From the NCBI GenBank assembly GCA_008107755.1, contig VIRH01000105.1, forward strand, positions 107,261 to 171,260: a stretch of 64,000 nucleotides of DNA. Direction: 5' to 3'. A program made the position numbers and the translations under genes. The notes beneath the pieces are model-generated. The model did no database searches, was not told the origin of the DNA, and saw only the letters and a list, made by a program, of their open reading frames with translations. Of this stretch, positions 42,801 through 51,436 are shown piece by piece. How positions within the stretch are numbered: position 1 is the first letter of the stretch; every line of letters begins with the position of its first letter. Source of the stretch: Rhodobacterales bacterium. Its GTDB lineage: Bacteria; Pseudomonadota; Alphaproteobacteria; Rhizobiales; Stappiaceae.

Positions 42801-44271
42801 ATGTTCTCTCCGCATCATCAAGCAGCCGGGCAAGTGTCTGGACGCCAGTCTCGATCTCCTTCATCGACGCCCCGGCAAAGCCTATCACGAGACCCGGTTT
42901 TGCATTTTCGCCTACGTAATAGCTGCTGAGCGGTGAAACCGAGAAGCCATGCCGATGCATCGCCGCCGAAATGGCGACATCATCGACGGGCTGCCGGAAT
43001 GCGAGCGTGACCTGCACGTTCCCGGCCGGCGCCTCCACGGAAATACGATCACCAAGCCGGTTCTTGAGAGCTGCCACGAGCGCCGATCCCCGTTCAAGGT
43101 AGATCTGCATTATGGTCTTGAGGTGCTTGCGGTAGCCGCCACTGTCCATGAAATGAGCCAGCGCCGCCTGCGTCTGGACATTGGCGGCGCATCCCATGTT
43201 GCGCACGCCCTGAGACAGTCTCTCGGCGAGGCATTCAGGCACGACACAATAGGCAATGCGAAGTCCCGGCATCAGGCTCTTGGAAAAGGTGCTCATGTAA
43301 ACGACCCGCCCTTCTTCCGCGAGACCGTAGAGAGCGGCGACGGGACGGCCCTCAAAGAGGAACTCGCTGTCGTAATCGTCTTCCAGGACAACGGCACCGG
43401 CTTTTCCCGCCTGCTCGAGCAACACCAGCCGGCGCGCGAGCGGCATACGCGCTCCGAAGGGAAACTGGTGCGAGGGCGTTACATAGATCAATCTTGACCG
43501 ATTTCCGGAGGGCACAATCGTTTTCGGGTCGGCGCCGTCACGGTCGACGGCCATGGGCCTGATCGTCAGCCCGGCCGTATGAAAGGCGGTGCGGGCGCCG
43601 ATATAGCCGGGTTCTTCGAGCCAGGCCTCATCACCCGGATCGGCCAGAGCCTGCGCGAGCAGGAACAACGAGGCCTGCATCGAGCTCGTGATGAGTATCT
43701 GGTCCGGTGTCGCTCGCACCCCTCTTTCGATCGCAAGATGGTCGACAAGCTGCCGTCGCAAGGCCGGGATCCCGGCATAATGGCGGTAGAGCATGGTGTC
43801 ACCGCGCTCCAGCCGCGCCGCCCGGCGCAGGCAACGGGCCCAGTCTTCGTAGGGAAAGCAATCCAGTGCCGGAGCGCCCGGCTGAAACGCGATGTGTTGT
43901 TCGGACCGCCCCGGACCGCGCAGATTTTCGCTCAAGCGTTTGCCACGTGCCGAAAGGCCGGTCACCAACGGCGGCGCGACCGGTTTCGCCCCCTCGCCTT
44001 CCAGCGATAATTCGTCAGCAATCTGGGCGGCGGCGCCGGGTCGCAACACGACGATGCCTTCGGCCTGCAGAAGGTCATAGGCCACATTCACCGTGTTCCT
44101 GCCAACGCCCAGGGATTGGGCCAGCCGCCGCGTCGCGGGAAGCCGCGTTCCAGATCGCAACAAGCCGGAGCGAACCGCATTGCGGAATCCGCGATAGATC
44201 TGCTCGGCAAGAGGCACTTGGCCTGTCCGGTCCAGCGTGACGACACCTTCCAGGAAAACTGGTTCTTTCAT
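42766..44271 (-). CDS. MocR-family transcriptional regulator (GntR-aminotransferase fusion)
   Basis: 501 residues from ATG 44271. The N-terminal GntR winged helix (LAEQIYRGFRNAVRSGLLRSGTRLPATRRLAQSLGVGRNTV) is joined to a fold-type I aminotransferase domain with the PLP lysine in STFSKSLMPGLRIAY, the Asp of DDYDSEF and YVTPSHQFPFG. MocR/PdxR-type proteins use PLP or an adduct as effector and often control vitamin B6 or amino acid genes. It is divergent from a PNPOx-like gene, the likely target, with a direct repeat in the gap. No clear ribosome site. Confidence 0.9.
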   Translation of the reverse strand: MKEPVFLEGVVTLDRTGQVPLAEQIYRGFRNAVRSGLLRSGTRLPATRRLAQSLGVGRNTVNVAYDLLQAEGIVVLRPGAAAQIADELSLEGEGAKPVAPPLVTGLSARGKRLSENLRGPGRSEQHIAFQPGAPALDCFPYEDWARCLRRAARLERGDTMLYRHYAGIPALRRQLVDHLAIERGVRATPDQILITSSMQASLFLLAQALADPGDEAWLEEPGYIGARTAFHTAGLTIRPMAVDRDGADPKTIVPSGNRSRLIYVTPSHQFPFGARMPLARRLVLLEQAGKAGAVVLEDDYDSEFLFEGRPVAALYGLAEEGRVVYMSTFSKSLMPGLRIAYCVVPECLAERLSQGVRNMGCAANVQTQAALAHFMDSGGYRKHLKTIMQIYLERGSALVAALKNRLGDRISVEAPAGNVQVTLAFRQPVDDVAISAAMHRHGFSVSPLSSYYVGENAKPGLVIGFAGASMKEIETGVQTLARLLDDAERTSKAAFVERRPG

Positions 44272-44299
44272 TTCTGCAAATCCGGATCTTTTAAAGAAC

Positions 44300-44321
44300 C
44301 AATTACAGGAGCAATCACAGG
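44300..44321. promoter_or_regulatory. Direct repeat in MocR/PNPOx-like divergent gap
   Basis: CAATTACAGG (44300-44309) and CAATCACAGG (44312-44321) differ at one base and are 12 bp apart. They lie in the 82-bp gap between the two divergent genes. MocR proteins often bind direct repeats, so this is a good operator candidate. Confidence 0.45.
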
Positions 44322-44353
44322 GAAACAACCCGGCACTGTTGCAGGAGACTTTC

Positions 44354-45028
44354 ATGGCCGATTTGAAAAAACGAAACCAAGCGGACCGCCCACCCTATGC
44401 CAGGATCAGGCAGATGAAACGGGGAAGCTATGACAAGGAGACAGCGTATCGGGTCCTGGACACCGGTCTGGTCGCCCATGTGGGTTTCCTTCATGAAGAA
44501 CGGCCGATGGTCATTCCCATGGCCTACGCGCGTTCGGGAGACACGCTGTATCTTCACGGCGCCAGCACCACACGCCTCGTGAAGGAGGATGCCGCCGGTT
44601 TGCCCATGTGTCTGACGGTCACGATGGTGGACGGTCTTGTGGCAGCGCGGGCAGCATTTCACCATTCGATGAATTATCGCTGCGCGATCGTGCACGGCAC
44701 GTCACGCATCATCGAAGACCCGGATGAGCAGACCAAGGCGCTGGCCGCAATCACCGATCACCTGATGCCAGGACGGTGGGACGAGTGCCGCCCGATGACT
44801 GGCAAGGAACTCAAGGCAACCGGCGTGCTGTCGATGTCGATCGATCAGGTCAGCACGAAGATCCGGGCCGGGGCACCGGGAGATGACGAGGAAGATCTGG
44901 AGCTCGATATCTGGGCGGGGGTTGTACCGATCACCACCGCCCTCGGGATGCCGATATCGGATCCGCATGTGGCGAATGGCACCGATTTTCCCGCATCAGT
45001 GCGTCGGGCAAAACAAAAATTTGCCTGA
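44354..45028 (+). CDS. Pyridoxamine 5'-phosphate oxidase-like flavin protein
   Basis: 224 residues. The split-barrel flavin-binding fold (Pyridox_ox_2-type) begins RPPYARIRQMKRGSYDKETAYRVLDTGLVAHVGFLHEERPMVIPMAY, and KIRAGAPGDDEEDLELDIWAGVVP near the end is a hallmark of this group. True PdxH activity is unlikely because the arrangement differs; the substrate is unknown. A ribosome site AGGAG is 7 nt before ATG 44354. Divergent from, and probably controlled by, the MocR regulator. Confidence 0.85.
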   Translation: MADLKKRNQADRPPYARIRQMKRGSYDKETAYRVLDTGLVAHVGFLHEERPMVIPMAYARSGDTLYLHGASTTRLVKEDAAGLPMCLTVTMVDGLVAARAAFHHSMNYRCAIVHGTSRIIEDPDEQTKALAAITDHLMPGRWDECRPMTGKELKATGVLSMSIDQVSTKIRAGAPGDDEEDLELDIWAGVVPITTALGMPISDPHVANGTDFPASVRRAKQKFA

Positions 45029-45054
45029 CCCTGACTTTAAGCACCCGATTTCAA

Positions 45055-45085
45055 AAACAAAAAACCCTGCCGGAAACCGGCAGGG
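45055..45085 (-). terminator. Rho-independent terminator after the lytic transglycosylase
   Basis: Perfect 9-bp stem CCCTGCCGG/CCGGCAGGG with an AAA loop (45065-45085). On the minus strand it is followed by a T-rich run. It lies 40 nt downstream of the transglycosylase stop codon and may also stop the convergent PNPOx-like transcript. Confidence 0.85.
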
Positions 45086-45127
45086 AGTTCTGTGCAACGA
45101 AGACTGCCCTGATGACAAAAGCCTTGA

Positions 45128-45733
45128 TCAGCTTGCAGACGCCATCAGTTGCTTGACCTTGCTGCAATAGCGACGGCTGACCGGGTTCATGCGCTTGGCG
45201 TAGTGTCCGGCGTTGTAGCGCAGGATCGTCCCGCAGAGGTCGCCGCCCGCCTTCTGGTGCGCACCGGCAAGATATCTCATGCCCCATTCAAGATTCGTTT
45301 CCGGATCGTACAGTGCCTTCGTCGAGCCACGGTAGCCGAGACCACGCGCGGTTGCCGGCTTGATCTGCATCAGCCCAACCTCACCTGCTCTGCCACGGGC
45401 GCGCGGGTTGAAGTTGCTTTCCACCTGAACAATCGCCCTGGCGATGTTGAGCGGGATACCATGCTTGGCTGCGGCTTTGCGGATCAGCTTGACGTAGTTT
45501 TCCTGCCGGGCGGCGCGCTTTACATTTGCTTTTGTGCGCTTGGCAACCTTGACCGACTTCTTGACGTTGCTCTCCTCAACCTTTGCCGACTTGTCGCCGA
45601 CAAAAAAGCGAACGATCGGATCCATTTCCAGATCGGTTTCTTTTTCGGACGCCATCGCGGAAGGTACGACGAACGCGGTTGCGTATGCGAAAAGACAGAG
45701 TGCTCCGGTTAGTTTCTTGAACGAACGCATCAT
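45128..45733 (-). CDS. Secreted lytic transglycosylase (SLT domain)
   Basis: 201 residues from ATG 45733 (or 45730). A signal peptide at about residues 1-28 ends in SAMA. A Lys/Arg-rich middle region precedes a C-terminal goose-type SLT domain with the catalytic glutamate E105 in QVESNFNP, then GEVGLMQIKPATARGLG and LRYNAGHYAK. It cleaves glycan strands to 1,6-anhydro-MurNAc in the periplasm. About 300 bp upstream (45734-46149) contain no gene I can support. Confidence 0.88.
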   Translation of the reverse strand: MMRSFKKLTGALCLFAYATAFVVPSAMASEKETDLEMDPIVRFFVGDKSAKVEESNVKKSVKVAKRTKANVKRAARQENYVKLIRKAAAKHGIPLNIARAIVQVESNFNPRARGRAGEVGLMQIKPATARGLGYRGSTKALYDPETNLEWGMRYLAGAHQKAGGDLCGTILRYNAGHYAKRMNPVSRRYCSKVKQLMASAS

Positions 45734-46149
45734 CCAGTCCAGCCCTTTTTGGTTTTTGTTGAAATTCGAAATCGGGCGGAGGTTTGAAGGAGCTATGAGA
45801 CCAAAATGGGCGCTCTTCATTCACGAATTATTACGGATTATCTCAATATTTTACCGGAAATACGGATGAAAACACGGCAGATATCGGGGAATGTGACAGC
45901 AACTTGCCGCCTTTGAGGCGCGCTTGGGTCGATCATAAGGAACGCTACGTCACACTCCGGAACCTGCACTCAAATTTCTGCTGCAGTGCGGGAACCAAGT
46001 CGGCAATTGTGCGTTGCGACCGTTGGCGGGTCTGGATGCTAGACTGAATCAGTCCAACCGCGAAAGGCCATCGGCGCGTCGATCTCTAACTGATAACAGG
46101 ATTTTCTCGGCACGATTCCATCAGGACCAGAGAAGACAGAAAGGGTTCC

Positions 46150-46914
46150 TCAACGCCCAAGGTCCGGCAGTCGTGTCAGGAGGGAATGAAGCGTGTTGAT
46201 CGAGGACTGGTCGGCAACGCCGTCGACCTTGTCCTGACGGAAGTGGCGCTGAAACGCAGTGACGACATTGCGTGTCTTCTCGTCAAACTGACCGGTAATA
46301 TCGATATCGTAGCCGTATAGCCCCAACATCGACTGAAGGGCCTCCACCGGCTGGCCGCTATCGCCCTCCTGCATCCACAACCCTGCTTCCAGAGGAAAAG
46401 GCTCGCTGTAGAGCCCCACGCCCGCATCGGCGAGGCGTTTCCAGGGGAACAATTCTCCCGGGTCGTCCTTACGATCAGGCGCGATATCCGAATGACCGAG
46501 AACCATCCAGGGGCGAATGTCGTGGCGTCGGCAAATATCGGATGCGAGCGCAATCACGGCTTCGATCTGCGCATCCGGAAAGGCCCTGTAGCCGAATTCG
46601 TGGCCAGGATTGACGATCTCGATGCCGATCGAACGTGAATTGATGTCCGTCTCGCCCTTCCAGAAACTCCGTCCGGCGTGCCAGGCCCTGCGCGACTCTG
46701 GAACGCATTGAACGATGGCGCCGTCTTCATGGACGAGATAATGCGTAGAAACTTCGCTCCGAGGGTCACAAAGACGCCGGAGCGCGTCTTCCGCGCTCGG
46801 CATGCCGGTATAGTGCATGATTACCATGTCGATCGGGGCGCCCTGCGCCCGCCGACCATGGTTGGGTGACGGATGTATCCTGGCCTTGACGCCGGTATCC
46901 GCAGCAACACTCAT
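46150..46914 (-). CDS. N-acetylmuramoyl-L-alanine amidase, AmpD-like with peptidoglycan-binding domain
   Basis: 254 residues. Amidase_2 domain with zinc ligands H34 (VIMHYTG), H141 and D151 (GHSDIAPDRKDDPG), followed by a PG_binding_1-type repeat at about residues 190-250 (LQSMLGLYGYDIDITGQFDEKT). No signal peptide, so it may act in the cytoplasm on anhydro-muropeptides like AmpD. Overlaps the TerB/J-domain gene by 4 nt, which implies coupling. Confidence 0.9.
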   Translation of the reverse strand: MSVAADTGVKARIHPSPNHGRRAQGAPIDMVIMHYTGMPSAEDALRRLCDPRSEVSTHYLVHEDGAIVQCVPESRRAWHAGRSFWKGETDINSRSIGIEIVNPGHEFGYRAFPDAQIEAVIALASDICRRHDIRPWMVLGHSDIAPDRKDDPGELFPWKRLADAGVGLYSEPFPLEAGLWMQEGDSGQPVEALQSMLGLYGYDIDITGQFDEKTRNVVTAFQRHFRQDKVDGVADQSSINTLHSLLTRLPDLGR

Positions 46915-47603
46915 ATGCCGCGCTCCGCGCTGATCTTGGCCCAGGCGTCGTTCAACGCAGCCAACCTGTCATTTGCGATCCTGACGAATTCTTCCGGCAC
47001 ACCCCTGGCGATAAGCCGATCTGGGTGCGTTTCCTGAACTTCACGGCGATAATGGGCTTTCAATTCCTGATCACTCGCCTCCGGCCCCATACCCAGGACC
47101 TCATACGGATTACCATCACTGCGCACATGCCGGGCCAGCACTTTCGAGAACTCTCTCTCGCTCAGCCCGAAGACTTCGGCGACCTTGGAAAGATATCCTA
47201 TTTCGTTCTCGTGAACGACACCGTCCGCTTTCGCAATGTGAAAAAGACCATCGAGGATATCGAGCAGGGTCTTGCGGTCGTAAGGGAAAAGGTCGGCCAG
47301 TTTCTTGGCGTAGATCTCGAAACCGGAGACGTCTTCCTGCGCAAGATTGAAAAGGCGCGCGACGTTCCGCTCTTCATTCTCCGGCACGTCGAAGAGTTCG
47401 CGAAACGCAATGACTTCATCCGTGGTGACGACACCGTCAGCCTTCGCCATCTTCGCGGAAAGTGCGATCATCGCCACGGTGAAGCCGACACTGTTGGTGC
47501 CTTCCGGACGCGCCAGAACGAGCTGAACCAGTCGGTCGACGATTTGCGCCCCGCCAGAACCGATTGCACTGACAATACTACCGAGGCTGCTCCAGACACT
47601 CAC
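46911..47603 (-). CDS. TerB/J-domain protein (DjlA-like)
   Basis: 230 residues from GTG 47603, which has GCAGGAG 7-8 nt upstream; the ATG at 47669 would add 22 residues unlike the family. A TerB-like domain (about residues 40-150, IALSAKMAKADGVVTTDEVIAF) repeats the motif in IAKADGVVHENEI. A J-domain follows (YEVLGMGPEASDQELKAHYRREVQETHPDRL) with the HPD tripeptide that activates Hsp70. Resembles DjlA without the N-terminal membrane helix. Overlaps the amidase start. Confidence 0.85.
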   Translation of the reverse strand: MSVWSSLGSIVSAIGSGGAQIVDRLVQLVLARPEGTNSVGFTVAMIALSAKMAKADGVVTTDEVIAFRELFDVPENEERNVARLFNLAQEDVSGFEIYAKKLADLFPYDRKTLLDILDGLFHIAKADGVVHENEIGYLSKVAEVFGLSEREFSKVLARHVRSDGNPYEVLGMGPEASDQELKAHYRREVQETHPDRLIARGVPEEFVRIANDRLAALNDAWAKISAERGI

Positions 47604-47719
47604 AAATACGCTCCTGCCGGCACAGGGCGTTGAAGGCCATGTCCGGTCCGGGTGAATCACACACGGCATCGAGTCTTATCCATAGACGGACGGTTTGACC
47701 AGCGACGCGGTTTCACTTG

Positions 47720-47739
47720 GCGCGAGCGCACGCTCGCGC
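47720..47739. repeat. Short GC-rich inverted repeat between djlA-like and GGDEF-EAL genes
   Basis: GCGCGAGCG and CGCTCGCGC separated by CA. No T tract follows, so it is not a typical terminator. It may be a processed RNA hairpin or chance. Confidence 0.35.
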
Positions 47740-47864
47740 TCGCCGACCAGCGCCAGTGCGAAGGCCAGGCCCGCCGACCGCGCACCGCCGTCCGTTGAAA
47801 TTCATGGATGATTCATGATGATTAAAGAATTTTGACCCACAGTGACGCTGTAAAAGCTTGCACA

Positions 47865-50072
47865 ATGGCACCTTCCCTGATGGCAGCGACGCTGGTCAAA
47901 AGAAATATCGTCATATTCTTCGTATCCATGTCGCTGGTGCTGTTGTTGGCTCTCGGGGTTTATGGAAGCAACAGGCTTGTGACGAACTGGCTGCTGGTTC
48001 GCGGTCTCGAGCAAGCCTTTCTACCGCACCAGGACGACCTCCAAGCGCTTGCCGAAACCTTCAACGGAACAGAAACACAGGACATCGGCTCAGCGATATC
48101 CGGCCTGCGCCTTTCATCGGCGGACACCGATCATCGCAGCCTCTCCGCGGAGCAGATGGATGCACTCAAGAAAATCTATCGGCTCAGCAACGGTGTTTCC
48201 GGCGTCCGCGATGCCAAGGTCTATTTCACCGAAGAACCGGACCATATCCGAAATGCAGCTATCGACTGGTATCAAAAAGGTTATCTGCTTTCCGCCAATA
48301 CGCTGACCCGGGCCGGAAACAAGCTGCACGGCAATCTGTCTGTTGGCGCGACACCTGACGTGACCTGGTTGGGCCGGTTCGGCGCGCAGGCCATCGTCTT
48401 ATATCGGCCGTTCGATGCCGACGCGTCGACGCCGGGCCTGCTCATTCTGGTAGGCCAGGACGATCTTCTGGAGCGCATGCAGGGGCTGATCCGATCAATA
48501 AGCGCCGCAATTGGCGGGCTCTGTCTGGCCTCATTCGTCTTCGCCGGCTTTCTGTTGTGGATGCGGTTTTCCGATCAGATGAAGACCAACCGGAACATCC
48601 AGTATCTGGCCCATCACGACACACTTACCGGATTGCCAAACCGGGCAGTCTTCAATGCACGTCTGATGGAGGCCTTGAGGCTTGCACAGGTCAAGGCGTC
48701 CAATATGGGCGTGATGCTGATCGATATTGATAAATTCAAGGAAATCAACGACACGCATGGGCACGGGAGCGGTGATGTCTTTCTGCGGATCGTTGGAGAG
48801 CGCCTGAAATCGGTTTTCGCGGGCCATCTGGTTGCCCGCCTCTCCGGCGATGAATTTGCTGTCTTGCTTACATCTTTGTCTGACCCGGCGAGGATGACGC
48901 GCCTCGCGGCCGACATGCTCTCGGCGACGGAGACGCCCTGTGTCATCAACGGCAAGGAAATCCGGATTTCTCTGTCCATCGGCATCGCGCGGGCAACGGA
49001 CGGCTCGTGGCGCTCATCCCGCCTGCTGCACTGCGCCGACCTCGCGCTCTACAAGGCCAAGCACAACGGTCGCTCAACCTTCGCCTGGTACACGCCCGAC
49101 CTCGATGCGGAAGCGAAAAAACGCAAGGAAATCGAGGCCGGGCTGATCAAGGCCTTGAAGAACGATCAGTTCAGCCTGCTATATCAACCTCAATATGCGC
49201 TGCGGGACGGCAGCCTGAAGGGATACGAAGCCCTGATACGATGGGACCATCCCACCAAAGGCACGATCCGCCCGGATCTCTTCATTTCGATTGCGGAAGA
49301 AACCGGCCTGATCGAGGACATCGGCAACTGGGTTCTGAATCACGCGTGCCAGGAGGCCGCAAATTGGCCGGACAAGAGCCGCCGGGTTGCGGTCAACGTC
49401 TCGCCGGCCCAGTTCGTTGCCGGGGAAACCCAGAACCGGGTCGCGCAGGCTCTCCAGATGTCCGGGCTTGATCCAAGACGGCTTGAAATCGAAATCACCG
49501 AGAGCCTGCTGATTTCCAACACGGATGCCGTGATCGATACGCTTCGCCAGATCCGCGACATGGGCGTTTCGATCGCCATGGATGACTTCGGAACAGGCTA
49601 CTCGTCACTGAGCTATCTCAGCCTTTTCCCCTTCGACAAGATCAAGATAGACAAGACGTTCATCCGCACCCTCGGCAAGGAAGCCAGCACCGACGCGATC
49701 GTCACGTCGATCGTTGGCCTCGGACGCTCGCTCGACGTAACCATTACTGCCGAAGGCGTCGAAACCGAAGAGCAGGCCATCCTTCTCAGCGCGGCGGGCT
49801 GCGACCTTGTGCAAGGTTTCATGTTCGGCAAGCCGGACACGGTCAAGAAACACGAAGCTGCCTTCCCGGTCTTCCCCCTCAATCCGAAAGGCGGAATGTG
49901 GTTCCCCCTGATCGGGAGCTTTTCAAGAGACTCCGGTACAATTTCCAGCCCGATGCTTTCGCAATACGCAGCACTGGTCTCGGAAAGCGAAGACAAATCG
50001 GAAAGTTCAGCCGAGCTTCCGGCTCCGGATCGGCGTGACGTCGATCAGACGAACACCAAGGGAAATTCCTGA
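47865..50072 (+). CDS. Cyclic-di-GMP signalling protein with GGDEF and EAL domains
   Basis: 735 residues from ATG 47865. Two membrane helices (about residues 10-30 and 215-240) flank a periplasmic sensor of unknown type. The GGDEF domain reads SGDEF (S327 onward), a variant that is usually still considered active. The EAL domain has EAL at 455-457, later MDDFGTGYSSL, DKIKIDKTFI and AEGVET, QGFMFGKP. Synthesis and breakdown of cyclic-di-GMP may be reversed by sensor input; which dominates is not known. Start is uncertain; ATG 47880 is 5 codons later. Confidence 0.92.
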   Translation: MAPSLMAATLVKRNIVIFFVSMSLVLLLALGVYGSNRLVTNWLLVRGLEQAFLPHQDDLQALAETFNGTETQDIGSAISGLRLSSADTDHRSLSAEQMDALKKIYRLSNGVSGVRDAKVYFTEEPDHIRNAAIDWYQKGYLLSANTLTRAGNKLHGNLSVGATPDVTWLGRFGAQAIVLYRPFDADASTPGLLILVGQDDLLERMQGLIRSISAAIGGLCLASFVFAGFLLWMRFSDQMKTNRNIQYLAHHDTLTGLPNRAVFNARLMEALRLAQVKASNMGVMLIDIDKFKEINDTHGHGSGDVFLRIVGERLKSVFAGHLVARLSGDEFAVLLTSLSDPARMTRLAADMLSATETPCVINGKEIRISLSIGIARATDGSWRSSRLLHCADLALYKAKHNGRSTFAWYTPDLDAEAKKRKEIEAGLIKALKNDQFSLLYQPQYALRDGSLKGYEALIRWDHPTKGTIRPDLFISIAEETGLIEDIGNWVLNHACQEAANWPDKSRRVAVNVSPAQFVAGETQNRVAQALQMSGLDPRRLEIEITESLLISNTDAVIDTLRQIRDMGVSIAMDDFGTGYSSLSYLSLFPFDKIKIDKTFIRTLGKEASTDAIVTSIVGLGRSLDVTITAEGVETEEQAILLSAAGCDLVQGFMFGKPDTVKKHEAAFPVFPLNPKGGMWFPLIGSFSRDSGTISSPMLSQYAALVSESEDKSESSAELPAPDRRDVDQTNTKGNS

Positions 50073-50130
50073 CACATGGCTTGGCCGCGGGCCGAGATGT
50101 CCAACTGCCGCTGTGGCGGCAGCGCGGCGC

Positions 50131-50544
50131 TCAGGCTTTCGAACGGTCCGAGGAAACGACTTCCCCGTCTTCCTTCGTGAAGCTTCCGATCCCGGTCGGC
50201 AAAAGCTCGAGAACCTGTTCCGAAGGCCGGCACAGTCTCGCACCTTTTTCGCTGACGACGACGGGCCTGTTCATCAGGATCGGATGTTCGATCATGAAGT
50301 CGAGAAGCTCATCGTCCGTCCACTTCGGATCATCGAGCCCGAGTTCGTCATAGGGTGTTCCCTTTTGGCGAAGCAGGTCACGCGGAGAAATGCCTATGAG
50401 AGCGATCAGGTCAACGAGCTTCTCGCGGCTGGGAGGAGTCTTCAGATACTCGATGATCTCCGGCTCCACACCGGACTTGCGGATCATTTCCAGCGTGTTT
50501 CTAGACGTCCCGCATTTGGGATTGTGATAGATAGTGATTGTCAT
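50131..50544 (-). CDS. arsC: ArsC-family reductase
   Basis: 137 residues. The catalytic cysteine is C11 in YHNPKCGTSRNTL, with KTPPSREKL, LRQKGTPYDELGL and HPILMNRPVVV matching glutaredoxin-linked arsenate reductases of the ArsC/Spx thioredoxin fold. It would reduce arsenate to arsenite with glutathione/glutaredoxin. No arsB or arsR is adjacent, so an isolated or general redox role is possible. Convergent with the GGDEF-EAL gene. Confidence 0.88.
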   Translation of the reverse strand: MTITIYHNPKCGTSRNTLEMIRKSGVEPEIIEYLKTPPSREKLVDLIALIGISPRDLLRQKGTPYDELGLDDPKWTDDELLDFMIEHPILMNRPVVVSEKGARLCRPSEQVLELLPTGIGSFTKEDGEVVSSDRSKA

Positions 50545-50614
50545 GCTCGCGAAGTCCTATCGGCATGTTCAGGCATTCAGTCCGGCGACGGATACCCCGT
50601 CGGAGAGACAAATG

Positions 50615-51151
50615 CTACATCGCAGCGGCGGCTCGCGCCGCCTGATCGTAGTTTCCGGACACCAGACGAAGCGTCGCTGCCAGCCTGGAGAGTTCACTTT
50701 CATCGAGGCCCAGCCCCTTCATCGGCGTGATCAGCAACGCGTCTCGCAGCCGTTTGTAATCATGGCACGCCTGTTCCCCGGCCGCGGTGATTTCCGCCGT
50801 TTTTTCCTTGCCCCTTCGCGCCGAGGCGACAAGGCCGGCTTTCTCCAGTTTCTTCAAGGCGTAGGTGACGGTGTGCGTGTCCTCTATGTTCAGCACAAGG
50901 CAGATGTCGGACAGGGACTTGGCGCGGCCGCGATGATTGACCGAGTGAAGAACAAGAATGTCGAGGGTCCCGAGCCCCTCGGTTCCGCTCGCCGCCATGC
51001 ACCGCACCATCCAGCGATGGTAGGCATTGACCATCATCGTCACTGCAAATTCGATTTCCGAAAGTGCCGGCATTGCACCGTCTGCCAGATGCGCTGACGA
51101 GACAACGGGCCCTATCGGAGTGTCGGTCTTGTCGTCCGGCGTCTGCGTCAT
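50615..51151 (-). CDS. MarR-type winged-helix regulator
   Basis: 178 residues from ATG 51151 with GAGGAAG upstream. A central winged helix (LGTLDILVLHSVNHRGRAKSLSDICLVLNIEDTHTVTYALKKLEKAGLVASARRGKEKTAEITAAGEQ) matches the DNA-recognition part of MarR-type proteins. No effector or target is known. A second start at 51181 (MTKTGEE) is possible. Its gene is divergent from a glycosyltransferase gene. Confidence 0.75.
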   Translation of the reverse strand: MTQTPDDKTDTPIGPVVSSAHLADGAMPALSEIEFAVTMMVNAYHRWMVRCMAASGTEGLGTLDILVLHSVNHRGRAKSLSDICLVLNIEDTHTVTYALKKLEKAGLVASARRGKEKTAEITAAGEQACHDYKRLRDALLITPMKGLGLDESELSRLAATLRLVSGNYDQAARAAAAM

Positions 51152-51436
51152 TGAATTTGCTTCCTCGCCCGTCTTGGTCATTCGTCCCTGTAACATTGTC
51201 CGGCACCTCGCGGGTGCCAACCCCGCAACGCAGATAATCGGGTACCGCTTCAAGATCATCAACAGGTAGAACGGTCCGAAAAGAGGCATGCCCTGCTGAC
51301 TTAGCCCTGTTGCAACCAATTCGCGTGCCGAGGGTTTGCCCGATGCAGGCTCCGGACACAGAGAAAACCGTTCGAACGAATACAGAGTGTGTCCTATAAA
51401 CATGACATTTCGCTGCGGGAAATTGGGGGAGATTGC

